Below are positions 35,101 through 47,100 of a stretch of 64,000 nucleotides of DNA, piece after piece. The translations under genes and the position numbers were made by a program. The number at the start of each line of letters is the position of its first letter. Within the stretch, counting starts at the first letter, position 1. Source of the stretch: Tyto alba. Taxonomy: Eukaryota > Chordata > Aves > Strigiformes > Tytonidae. The notes under the pieces were generated by a model. The model saw only the letters and a list, made by a program, of their open reading frames with translations. It ran no database searches and was not told the DNA's origin. The DNA is taken from the NCBI RefSeq assembly GCF_018691265.1, contig NW_024881283.1, positions 9,729,731 to 9,793,730 on the forward strand. The letters run 5' to 3'.

Positions 35101-38100
35101 GACAGTGGGCGAGCAGTGCCTCTCCCCAGCGCGATCCCGCGACTCTGCAATGGCAGGTGAACTGGCAGATTTACGTTGCTGCGGTCCGAGGCTCCAAATC
35201 AGAACCCTCCTGCATGCTCTGCAGATTGGCAGCGAGTTTTATATGAAGAATATTATTTTTCTATTATTATTCACTTCTAATCTTTGCTGAAGGGTCTTTT
35301 GCCCTTCAATAATCTAAATACGTTTTAACAAATTGATAGCAACATTACCGTGGCTTACACGAGATCCGCTGCTGCTCACAAAAGACACTGCATCTTTGTT
35401 CTCTCTTTTTAGATTATGTAGATCCAAGCCACACAAATTCAGGCGCTTCTATAGGGAATACAGGGAAAACCTCTCAAGCATGTTACTGTAAAATGGATTA
35501 TACTGTTTAAACACATAAAGATCCCGTAGACTGGTTGCCAAAATGTAATGGGAGTTTGTGCTGCTAAATGAATAAACCTGTGATGGTTAACGCTACAGGG
35601 CAGAGCCGGGGAGCGTGTGTGAGTCCGGCACGGCTGAACGGGCTGTGGGGACACTGGATGAAAAACTTTCCTTGGCGTCAGCGTGGAGCAGCACAGATTT
35701 CCAGCTCCTTTCGCTGAAATCCTTGGGCTTGCCAGCGTCCCGTTTCAGTTTCTTGCCTTCCCAACACCTGCATGTTTTGTGCCGTGAAGCACATGGATTC
35801 TATACAAGCAGAGACAGAGCTACATAGGTCCATCCAGAGCAATTAATAATTGAACTGAATTTTAAGTAGTGGGATTTTTTGCCAATCTAGATATGAAAGA
35901 GCTTAGCTGCAGATTCAGAAGAAAATAATTTTGAATCAGGGGAGTGAAATAATCTGAATTACTGCAGTAAACTGACTTTAAAGTTGAAGTTGCAGAGGTA
36001 CGAGTGAGAAGTGCCGTGTTCAGGGAGGGGACGGGGGCACTGCTGTATCAAGAGCAGCTCTTTCAACAAATAGCAGAACCCACGTGCAGTAAATATCTGC
36101 AAACACACTTTGACATTCAAGAGCAGAATCCAAATCCCTTTTCATTCATTTCCTGTGAAGGTTCAAGCACTTGGGTTTCACTTGTCAGGAGGATATTTTA
36201 ATCATTAATATTTGCTGCTTTCCAGTAGGGTATTCCTGAGGTTACTGTTCAGGCTGCTACACCAGTGGCTTCCCAGACAGCACGGCCCAGTCCATAAAAT
36301 GAAGTACGGCAGGGAAATGTGTGGGAACTCACAACAAATTGTTTGCGAGCAGTTTCCAAAAAATTCACAAAATATTCTGAGCAAGCAGCACATCTGAGGC
36401 CAAGTCATTCCTAAATGGTAAAGGAGGGAAACGCATTAGCTGAAATAATTAATTGCAAACTGCTTACTAATCCCCTTCCCAGTACTGAAGGAGCACAGGG
36501 TGCTTTTGTAAAGGTCTGAGTAAATTTTGTTTTTACGTTGATTGGCCATTCTTATCACGACACAATGTCCTAAGCAGGTACCATCTTTAACTGAGATGTT
36601 GTAACCACTGGTCTCAGGGAGGCTGAAACTTCCTGGCCCATCGCTCTGTCCCAGAGGTCCCCAGGAGACACCTGCAGTGACACATGGCAGGTACTTTGCT
36701 GGGTAGAACAGAGGCACAGAAAATAAAATACAATTAATATCACATGGCACCTTAACATTTTGTTCATAACCTCATGCATGGTTTGCATTGGAAACAAAAT
36801 GTTAAGTACAGGAGCTTTGCATAGGCATGGGACCTCTCCTGATTAGCTTTCTCATGGGAATAGTTTGAGGCTGCCGAGCTGTATCCCTGCTCCCTCTTTC
36901 TTCCGAGGGTCCGAGATCCATTTCCCTATCAGGACTCGGCAATCTGGAAAGCCCAGAGATAAAAACAAGATTCTTTCCATCCTTCCATTTGAAAAGGCCT
37001 TCGAGCCTATTACGACGTTTCCTAGAGAGGCTCTTTGACATGGGGACTTGGTTCAGGTTGTGCATTCAAGATAAAGAAAATACCTGTATAATCCCCTCTG
37101 GGAAGAAAGGATAATTACAGACTGTGGGTTTGAAATATAGCTGATGGCACTGACCTCCTTCCCTGGACCATCAATAAATACCTCTCTGCTGAAGCACCAG
37201 GAAATTGAAGCAGCTGAACTCTGCAGCACCTCCTCGGTGAAAAAGGGCTGTTAAAGGGATGGTAGGAGCAGTTGCCTCTGGCTCACACCCACATGCAGAT
37301 ACTTCTTTATATATGTATCTCTGTCTTCTAATTTACATCAGAGACATTCAAACGAAGGTTAGATTAGTTCACTGAAAGCTCTTCCTGAAAGAGGGCAGTA
37401 ATCCCTCGCTTTTCTGGAGCACCTTTCATCCAGGGCTACGCACAAACATCCATCAGCCTGAGCTTCCCCCAGCTGCCTGCCCAGAGTGGGGCAGAGCCCC
37501 AGGGACCCCCCATTTACTGCAGGGAGCAAAACCGGGGGGGCTCGGGGCCATCGTCACTGGACCTGCAATCTCACAGAAGCAAAACCTCAGCAGCTGGAGC
37601 AGGTTTGCCCAGTGCAGGTGTCCCCCCCTTGCAGGGGGGCACGACTCGGCCTCCCGCAGCCTTTTTTTGGGTTGGCCTGAACCCGCAGCGATGCCTGAAG
37701 CAGCTGAGCTGGCCGGTGCACGGCCCCAGAGAGGGACAGGGAGGGGGTCTGAGATGCTTTCGGGGTGGCTGGAGACAGCACTGTGCCTGAAGATGAGAGA
37801 TTGCTTTGTCCCAGGTAAAAGGATTAACTGATACCCCTTTAAAATGCAATCTAAGCTGGAGCACACTCCCACTTTTGAAAGAGATGTTGCAACAAAAGCT
37901 CCAATATCCAGGGATTCCACGTTGCTGAGGAGGAGGATTTACCTGTAACGTATCTAAGCAGAGAAGAAAACAGACTTGTAAGACGGGCAGTGATTTGCAT
38001 GTTCCCTCTGGACTTGTTTTTCCTCTTGCAGCACCCCGAGCTCCAGCTGGAAATGGAACTGAACAAATAACACCACAATAAGCAATTCAATTTCCAAGTA

Positions 38101-41100
38101 CCACAAATTTTCCGGCTCACAAAACATTTTGCAAGCAGGTAGCGCATTTCTCATATGGAAATGAGTCAGTACTTCGTCTTTTTCTTTTTGTAGGTAAAGT
38201 CTCTTTTCCCTTAGAACCAGGAGTGGATGGTGTGCAGTCAGCCCTCGAGCACGGGCACGGCAATCCCGCAGCTCCCGGCAGCACCCACATGCGGAGCTGG
38301 AGCCCAGGCTGCAGTTGCCTCTTTTGCACTGAATATTTATTTGTAAAAGTGGCCGTTTCCAGGAATCACAGTGGTAATTTCAGACACAAACGCTTGTGAA
38401 TGCAGACGAGGAAGGAGAGGGAACACAGGAGCTCATCACCCTGGACCACACGGGAGAGGGATGATGAGGCAGCAGAGGCAACCCAGGGCTGCAGATCCGT
38501 CTGTGCTGAAACTCGTTGGGGAAAAGCAGGAAATTCTGAGGCTTTCTAGCTCCCTGGGTGAAAGCCTTTGAAGAATAGGATTCTTTTGCTCCTTCTTCTT
38601 TGTACCTGGAACTTAAAAGCCGAGGGACCCACCTCTGCAAACCAGAACAAAAGTGTCAGAAACTTTATGCTTTATCTTGGGACACCTAGAAGGCACAAGG
38701 CTCCATAATCCATCCACTGGATTCACAGCTGAGCAATCATCGGTTCAGTGGTTCTTCTCTTTCACCCGGCTGCCTGGTATCTCCCGAAAAGCCTCACAGA
38801 CACAAGGCTGTGGCATCCCATCGCACCCGCAGCATCGCTGGAGGTATTAGGACCTCGTGCTCACGGGGAATGCCTTTCCACACCTGTCTGCCTCTCCAAG
38901 GGGCATCATCACATCTCACGCTTAGGCGCTGGACCAACTGCTCCCGGCTACATTTACCACCCAGGAACTTCTCACCTGGAGAAATCTTTCATCCAGGGAT
39001 CACTCAGCAAGTTTTAATTGGGTATCACAGCATCCCTCCCAGGTAGATATTCTTATCTTCATTTTGTTGCTGGAGACAGTCAAGCCCAAGCTGGGGAGGT
39101 GACCTGCCCAGTGTCATAACATAATTCCCTGGCAGAGCAGGGAGCTGGCTGTGGCCATGCCAGCCTGTGGCTTCCCAGGACACGGGAAGGCAACTGCACA
39201 CAGGCAGGATGCTCCCCAGCTCAGGAAAGTCAAGGGACAAAGGCTTTGGCGTTCTTGGAACCCAGGACTTGTTTTGAAATCACGCTCCTTCTCTCTCTAA
39301 ATCAGGAGTTTGCATGCCACAGCAAGTAGAGTTGTATGAATTTCATCATCTGACAGTTACACCCAGGGTATTTTTAAAAGACAAACTAGATAGGACTCAG
39401 CACAAAAAAGGCATCTCTGATGGGAAATCACCGTCCTCATGGGTTCAAAGGCACGAACCTGCTGCGTAGCACCAGGGCAGACGACCCGTGTGGGAGTTTG
39501 TTGCTCTGCACCGCTGCTCAATGCACTCGCAAAATGGGTAACGCGTTGTGAGTGGGTCCTGCCTCGTGCCGATAAAGGAGGCAGTGAGGTGCTGAGCCTC
39601 GTGGAAACGCTTCCCGGGCCGTTACACAGACAAAACGAGGGTAGTCTCCCTTCCCACATTCAGCAAGACATCGTGCACCTATTATTGACACGGTGTTGTT
39701 CTCAGCAGCTAGCTTCAAAATACAAGAGCATCGTGAGACAAGATGATGCAGTGACAAATATTTCACAGCATTAAAAAGAACGTCTGGAGTTATAAAAGCA
39801 GAGGCTGTACTTAATCAGCTTTCTATAGCTATTGCCCAAACGTTAGGAAGTGCTGTAAAGTCTGGATTGCTTATAAAAGCATTCCCACAGACCAGAAGTG
39901 CATGCATTCAGATCATGCCCATGTGCCTTATCCTTGGTAAATCATTTAACTTGTCCTGTGCCTCAATTTTCCCTAGCTGCAATAATGAGCCAGCTCACAC
40001 AGGCACTGGGAGCGAGTTAATGACTCAAGTGGCTGGTCCTGTACCAGCACTGGGCTGGGGATTAGCAACATGTGAAGCTCTTTGAGATCTGTCAGCATAA
40101 CCTTATTTCAAAATCAGTTTTCCCTTTCAAATCAGATCCCTCCAACGCTCATGCTGTGCAGCCCTGCTGCTCCCTGGCTCAGCTGCAGCATCCTCAGGAC
40201 TGGAGGCTCCTGGGGCAAAACGCTTCACTGGGGCTTTAGTTTGTGAAATCCACAGCCGAGCTCACCTCTACATGAGGAGCTGAGTATCAGCAACACCAGT
40301 CAAGGCCTTTTGGATTTGCTAAATATTAGAAGTAGCAGGATTAATCTGGGCTAAGCAGCCCTCCCATGGGGAAAAAAAAAACCTCTCAGGAGCACCTGGC
40401 AGCTAAAGGAAAGAGCAAAAAAACTTCAGGGGGATAAAGTGAAGCAACCAATGACTGAGGGGTTTCGAGGAGCAGACTGAGTTTTTCTGTTTTTTTGTTT
40501 TTTTTGTTTTTTTTTTAACTTTTCCCCATACACATTTGCTTTCTCTCCAGTAACTCCCAGCACCATGCCCAGGGCTTCAGTCCCTCTCCTGCCATTCCCA
40601 ACTTCCCGGGTGACACTAACCCTCTTGGCCGCTCATTTTCTCAAAAGCCCCCCCGCACCCACAGCACGTCTTGCTCATACAAGTCTGCCAGTAGCACAGC
40701 ACCGACGTTCACCCTCTCGCTCCCCCAGATTCAGCTGCGTCTTTGCCACGAGGCTCCCGATCAGAGGCCACCAACACCGGTGGGGCTGGCTGCAGCGAGC
40801 CCAGCTTTTGCAAACGGCCTTTCCCCAGCGCTGCCGCAGGCTCCCCAGCTCACCCTCCATTCACCCATCGATCACACAGCTTGCAGAGCTCACATGGGGC
40901 CAGTTAGGAAACAATAAGAGCAGACAGCAAAAACGGACATAAGAGAAAAAGATGTCACACTCCGCAGGTTTCTGAGTAGTTGCTAAAAGCCTGAAGTCCC
41001 CTTCTTTCCATTTCCTTGGGTGAATCAACCCAAACACAGCCTTGCAGAGGGAGAGGCGGCTTGCGTCCTGCCCTTTAGAGCTTCCTGGGGTGGGGTGACC

Positions 41101-44100
41101 CAGCTGAGCCCTGTTCCACTCACCAGGCAGGGCCCGGAGGGAGGGGGCCAAGCACCTGGGCACCCGGTGGTTTGGGCACCAGCATCTGACCCTTTCCTCA
41201 TCAGCCTGCGTAACGCGTTGGTCCATCGCTGCCTGAACGAGCATCTCTGGGTCGTGTTTCTGCTGAAAACCCCACCCGCCACGGTCATGAGTGGGAGCTG
41301 AGCCTGCCCAAGCCCCTGCCGTGGGGACGAGCAGGGCGAGAGCCGGCTCGCTGTGGGCAAGGTGATGTCCTGTCCCCGTGCCAGGGACAGGTAACTCCTA
41401 CGGCCGAACCCAGGAAGCCTCAGGAGAGGTGACCAGTGCTGTGACGCCGACGTGACGTTTCCATTCCCAGCTGCAAAGCCCCGTGCCTTGCCCACCCGCT
41501 CCTCCGCTGCCCCCACCACCACCACCCCCCCCCCCCCCCCACGTCGTGGCTGTTCAGCACCCAGAAACCTCGTTGTGAAACCCCCGTCTCTGCTCCGGCG
41601 GTTTGTTTCTCTGCCCCGTAGCTGGGATGAAGCCCCGCCGTGGGGCTGGGTGAAGCCGGCTGGGGGCACATCCCGGTGGGGCCGGGTGCCCCCAGGCACC
41701 CCCCGGGGTGCGGAAGGCGGCAGCGGCGGCAGCGGGCGCAGGGGGTCGGCGTGCTCGCAACGCTCTCATGCTTCCTTCTTGTCTGCAGGCTGGCTCAGGT
41801 GCTCCGATCACCTGCTGCTTGCGGGAGCAGGAAAGCAGCAACTGAAGATCGAGGGGGACTTTTGGTTTACTCAGATGACAAGAGACAATTTTGGTTCCCC
41901 CAAAGCCAAGGAAACAAAGCTGTCAGGCTTTAATGGTAGCTTGTCTCCCTCCTGCAGCATGTTTATGGGCAAACAAGCTGCAGATCAGACCAGGCAAACA
42001 GCAGCAGGTGAGGCCAAATAACAATAATTAATAATTAATGGCGAACGTGGCTATGTTTATTGTTGTTGTATTGAGGCAACGTTGTCTAATGGATGAAGCA
42101 CTGTTACAGGACTCCAGCGACCGGCTCAGTTTCCAGCGCTGCCGCTAACCTCTGCGTGATGCTGGGCTCGTTCTGTCCCTCCCTTCGCACGCCGTGCGCC
42201 CGCGGCCGAGGGTGCACGCTCCCCCGTCCCACCCTGCACGTGCCTCGGCGCAGGAGAGCAGTGCCAGTGCTCACACTCTGTGACGGGTGCCCGGTGCCTG
42301 CATGGTGGTTTGCTCGTGGCACGGAGCCGGGCTGGCCTGGCCGCTCCGGGCGTTAACCGTCGCAGCGGTAGGCTCTGGCTTACAGCTTGCGAGGGGGGTG
42401 TGTGTGTGTGGTGGTTTGTTTCTGACAGTAGCATCATTCCGAAAAATGCCAGTACGTGTTCCGAACGTGTCGTGGTGTCTCCGTGCTGTGCATCGGCATC
42501 CCTCCGTGCCTCCCCACCGCCCTCCCCGCACGCTGCCCGGTGCGCCTGGGCCGACGCGCAGACACGCCGGGGCTGCACCGGCCCCAGATTCCCAGGGGCT
42601 CCGGTGGTCACTCGCACTGGTGCCGGCTGGGTTTGCCTCCCGCCCAGATGCCACGCGGTGCACGGACGCTTGCGGTGAGGCACGACTCCCCTCTCTCCTG
42701 CATGGCTGCTCAGTCCCTCGTGTGTCTGCAGGTCCCCAGCCACGCATGCGGCTCGAATGCACGCCACCGCATGATTTCAGGCATGCACAAATCCGCGAGT
42801 ATAGAAATGATGCAGAGCCCTTCGTGGACAGACAAAGTAGATGATACTACAAGCAACGCCTGCTCTCCAGGGGGGTCTGGTTTGGGGGTGGCCCTTGCTG
42901 CAGCAGAACCCACATCCGCTGGCTGCCTGGACCTGAAGTGACACACGCCTTGGCAGCAACGCGTGGGTATTTGTAAAACATGCTCTGACTTTTTATTTTA
43001 AGGGTGTCCCCTAGAGACAAATATAACCTGTTCTGGGACCGTGGAGGAAAGCTTTGAAGTTGCTGCTTCCTGGAAATAGCTCTGGTTTCTGCCATCTCAT
43101 GGTGACGTTCCTGGATTTGTTCTTCCCTGAACGTCCCTCAACCAGCCATGGTCGTGGCAAACGCCAACCCCGCAGCTGCTGACTCCGGCGGGGCACCGGT
43201 GCATCCCGCCCTTCAGTCCTCTGACTTTGTACAAGTTTCATGCTGAGAGGAAACTTAATGTACTTTAGCTCCTTTCCATTCATCTTTTAGTCTTAAAACA
43301 TTAGCCATTTTTATGTAACATGTGCTACTTTTTTATTGCCGCACTAACAAGTTGTTGAGCTATATTTACAATATGCCGATTGTAAGTGCCCCCTAATAGG
43401 TCCAGTCTACGTACCCTCCCCAATTAATTTTCGGGTTTTCTGTTTCATTTTGGGCATGTTTATTTCCTTTATAAAACCCGCATCTCGCCCTGGTATTCGT
43501 TGCTGCGTTACTTGCAGGAGCCATCTGAATGTGGAACAGTCATTACTGAGGAACCACAAAGAATGCCAGGGCTGAAATGATCTGAAGCGATGGCATTTGC
43601 AGTCCTCTTTGGATTCTTTCAAAACCTGCTTTTTTTTTTTCCAGAGTTAAATTGGTTATTAATTTCAGAACATAAAAGCCAAAGAGATTTGGCACAAGTT
43701 TCAGCCACAGTTCTAACCTATAAACCTTTATTGCGTCTAAGAACGTTTCTTACTGGAATGACGTATGGGAAAACTGTGCCCACTTCACCCCGGGTGCGAT
43801 GCCAGGGGCCCAATGCGATGCTGCAGTCACCGCTGCCCGACCAACCTCTTGTGTTCACGGACTCTTGCCCATTCAGGAAGAGGAAATCTGTGCTGGATTA
43901 ACTGGGTTTGCTCTTCTCAAGCTTCCTTTAAGCCAGGGATGATGAAAGTTCAGGGCTGCGGCTTGCTGTGGGGCTAATCCCAAAGCTGAAGTCAAAGAAG
44001 CTCTTTCCAGCGGTTCCTGTGGGCACCTCCTGGCAAACGCGGCTCTCGGCCACCCCAGCACCTCCCAGGCTTAACGCAGGGCACGACGCCGGCGCTCTGC

Positions 44101-47100
44101 CCTGCGGGCCCCGGCCGGCGGGACGCAGCCCCTGCGGAGCTGGGCTGGAGCTGCCACCCCGTCCCAGGGCCCGGCCAGCGATGGCACCCGGGCCGGCGCG
44201 GCGAGCCCGCGCTTCGCCCGCCAGCCCACCTCCACCGAGTGCCCGGGGGGAGGCAGGGAGGGGAGGCTGGTCACAGGTCCAGGCAGCGAGGCTGCGGACA
44301 GTCCCCAGCCTTCCAGGAGACCAGCCCAAAGCATGGGGGGTTACTTACAGTAGAGCTGCGAGGCGTGGGAAAGCAGGCGAGAGCAGAGTTCAGGCTTCTT
44401 CCATTATTTTTTTTCCCCTTTATTTAGTTGCGTTTCATCACCCCACCTCTCTTTTATTGAGAAAAATAAGGAACTAACTAAGCGAGGCACGCTGATGTCT
44501 GCGGACGGCAGCGTGGGGGTGCTGGGATCGGACGCGGTCAGGAGTCACCAAGCAGCATCCCTGGCTCTGGAGTCTCTCAGCCACGGTCTCCTCTCTCCCT
44601 TCCTTGTCTCCCAGTGCCCATCCCCTCGAAGGCCAACGGCACCACCATTGCCACCCTGTCAATGAGCAAAGACGGCCTGATCGGAGGGGTGACGAATCCC
44701 AACGAGGTCTTCTGCTCCGTGCCTGGCCGCCTCTCTCTTCTCAGCTCCACCTCCAAGTACAAGGTGACAGTCGGGGAGGTGCAGAGGAGGCTCTCGCCCC
44801 CCGAGTGTCTCAACGCCTCTCTCCTCGGCGGAGTCCTCCGCAGGTAAGCCGCTCCAAAGAGCTCTGGGACAGCCCAGGGACGCGGGGCTGCCCCACGTGC
44901 TGAAACGCAGGTGTAAGGCCGAAGCAGCCTGTGCGTTCAGCACCAGCTCTCACCTCTCAGATTAAGGGAGATGAGAAATTCTGGGGGGGCGATGTCCTGG
45001 GGAATAGCATCTTTGTTGCTTTTTCCTCTTTCCTTTCAAACCTAAAAGCTTAAACTGGAATTAGTTATAGTAATTTTAACATTAACTACATTATATTATT
45101 TTTTTCCCCTCCTTGTTTTTGCTTTTCAGAGCAAAATCAAAAAATGGGGGTCGGTGTTTAAGGGAAAGGTTAGAGAAAATTGGGCTAAATCTGCCTGCAG
45201 GAAGGCGCAAAGCTGCCAACGTCACCCTGCTGACATCCCTCGTGGAAGGTAAGAGTCGCTGGGAGTGCCGAAACTTCAATGCCCTTCATTTGCAGCTTTC
45301 CACAAACAAGAACACTTAAACCAAAGTATGTGTAAGCCACCACCAGAAGAAATAGCCCTGTGTAAGTCTCCCTGCTGATTCAAGCATGTCTGTCTTCTGA
45401 AACTCAGACATTTCTGTCAGACCAGTCAAATCCCACGGGAAAAGGCATCCACAGCCTGAGCAGGGCTGCGCGCTTCGTCTCGGCTGCAGCTAAGTGCGCA
45501 GCTCGTTTCTGGTTCTAATAACGCTTAGCCAGGTTCACAGAAATCAAATATAAGAGAGCTCGAATAAATTTAGCAGGAGCCAGGAATTTAGCAGCTGCTC
45601 TGTAGCACTGTGTACCCAGTTTGGACCCAACTCAGGTGCTGCCGAGCCCACCGCCCCCGGGCAGCATCGACCTGTTCTGCCGAGCTCCAGTACCACGCTC
45701 AGGTCGGGGTCTTGTCTCCTGTAAGAAGGAGATGCCCCGTATCCGGGTCCTTCCCTCCTGTTCCAGGAGAGCAGGGGACAACTGAGACATCGAGGCTTCG
45801 AGTTGCTTGTTTATCTGGTCCCCTCCCACTTTTTTGGACTATGGAAATGATGAGGTCGCCACTGCATCCTGGGAGAAAGGGACACGGGGCGCAAACAAAT
45901 GCGACGACAGCTCCGACTCCCTTCGAGCTTTGGAATCCATTGTGTTTGCGCCCAGCGTGTTGGAGGCAGCTGCCTGCAGTTTCTGAATAGAAAATCATCT
46001 CCATTGTTGCCAGCAAATTAAATGACCCGCTTCATTAGGCGGAGGTTGTTACTGAGGGCAGTTGGTTCGTGCTGAATGAAAGGCTGATTTCCATTAAAAG
46101 AAAAGAAAGAAAAGAATGAAAGAAAGAAAGGAAGGAAGAAATGTACATTTTGACTTCAGGTGGCTGCTGATGTTTTGGTTACTGCTTACCAGCTTATAGT
46201 AAATAGAAGAGTGGTGCCATGTGTGCTCGATGGATATAATTTCCTCCTGCACATAAGTGTGATGGTACCGGGAGAGGTTTCACCCAGAGGAAGGTGCTAT
46301 TGCATTGTCCTTACTCCGGATGCAGGAACTGGCTTGTGCCCCTGAGCCCCAGGCACCCTCTTTCTTGGACATTTGCTGTCCTGGTTTGATTTGTTTTTTC
46401 CCCTCTGCCTTCCCAATGTCTGTTCATTTAAGAAAACGCACTGGGTGTTTTTTGGAGTGCTAATGATACATTTTTCCTTGCACTGACCCAGAACCATTCC
46501 TAGAGATGGGGGAGGTGGAACCGCAGCTTCCCCTGGCAGCCCTTGCCCCCCACACCGAGTACTCGCCCTCGCTCGGGTCCCTGCTCCGTTCCTAGCTCCA
46601 GCGTGGACCCCGGGGAGCAGGAGGGCTATGTTTCAGCCTCAGAAACACCCTTAGGCTCTCAGAAAGAGGTGTCCGTGTTCAGACAGGCTCCTGGGGCTCC
46701 TCTGCCTGCCGTGACCTCCTGCCCCACGAACGCTCTCCTCCAGCCTCTCTTCCCCGGGGCTCTGACTTGGTGTGGCTTTAACACCACTTTCTAAAGCCGG
46801 ACTGCCTTGTCCCCTCCACTGAAACCTCTCTAAGCCAGCATCCAAATTGCCTTTAAAATGTTCAGCTGTGTAGCCACTTGCGCACACTCACGGAGGAAAT
46901 AAATCCTGGCTCCAGCACTGGCTCTCACCGTGAGGTCACACAGCCCTTTTTTATTGTCACAATAACTGTTTTTCAGCGGCTATTACTTTGTGATTGTTTT
47001 TTATTGTCACAATAACTGTTTTTCAGCAGCTATTACTTTGTGATTGTTTTTTAACATACAAACAACTGCAGTTCCAATGCTCTAGGTTTACCTTATTTGA

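Larger units (their letters stand above)
27097..44614. other. TFAP2E intron 3 (17.5 kb)
   Basis: The one large intron of the gene separates the promoter-proximal activation exons from the DNA-binding exons. The first 2.8 kb continue the CpG-island environment and include a telomere-like tract, A/T-rich hairpin-prone runs and TAAT-rich islands. The middle and distal parts contain ancient MIR/L2-like fragments, a (CCT)n microsatellite and C/G homopolymers. No additional exon is supported; long ORFs at 30354-31073 (minus), 33163-33726 (minus), 41025-41699 (minus) and 42126-42767 (minus) are low-complexity or GC artefacts. Confidence 0.8.

Noticed and set aside
41025..42767. Minus-strand ORFs of 224 and 213 codons in TFAP2E intron 3
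   Set aside because: GC-rich intronic sequence including a C16 run and a MIR copy; no recognisable motif and both strands are equally open.
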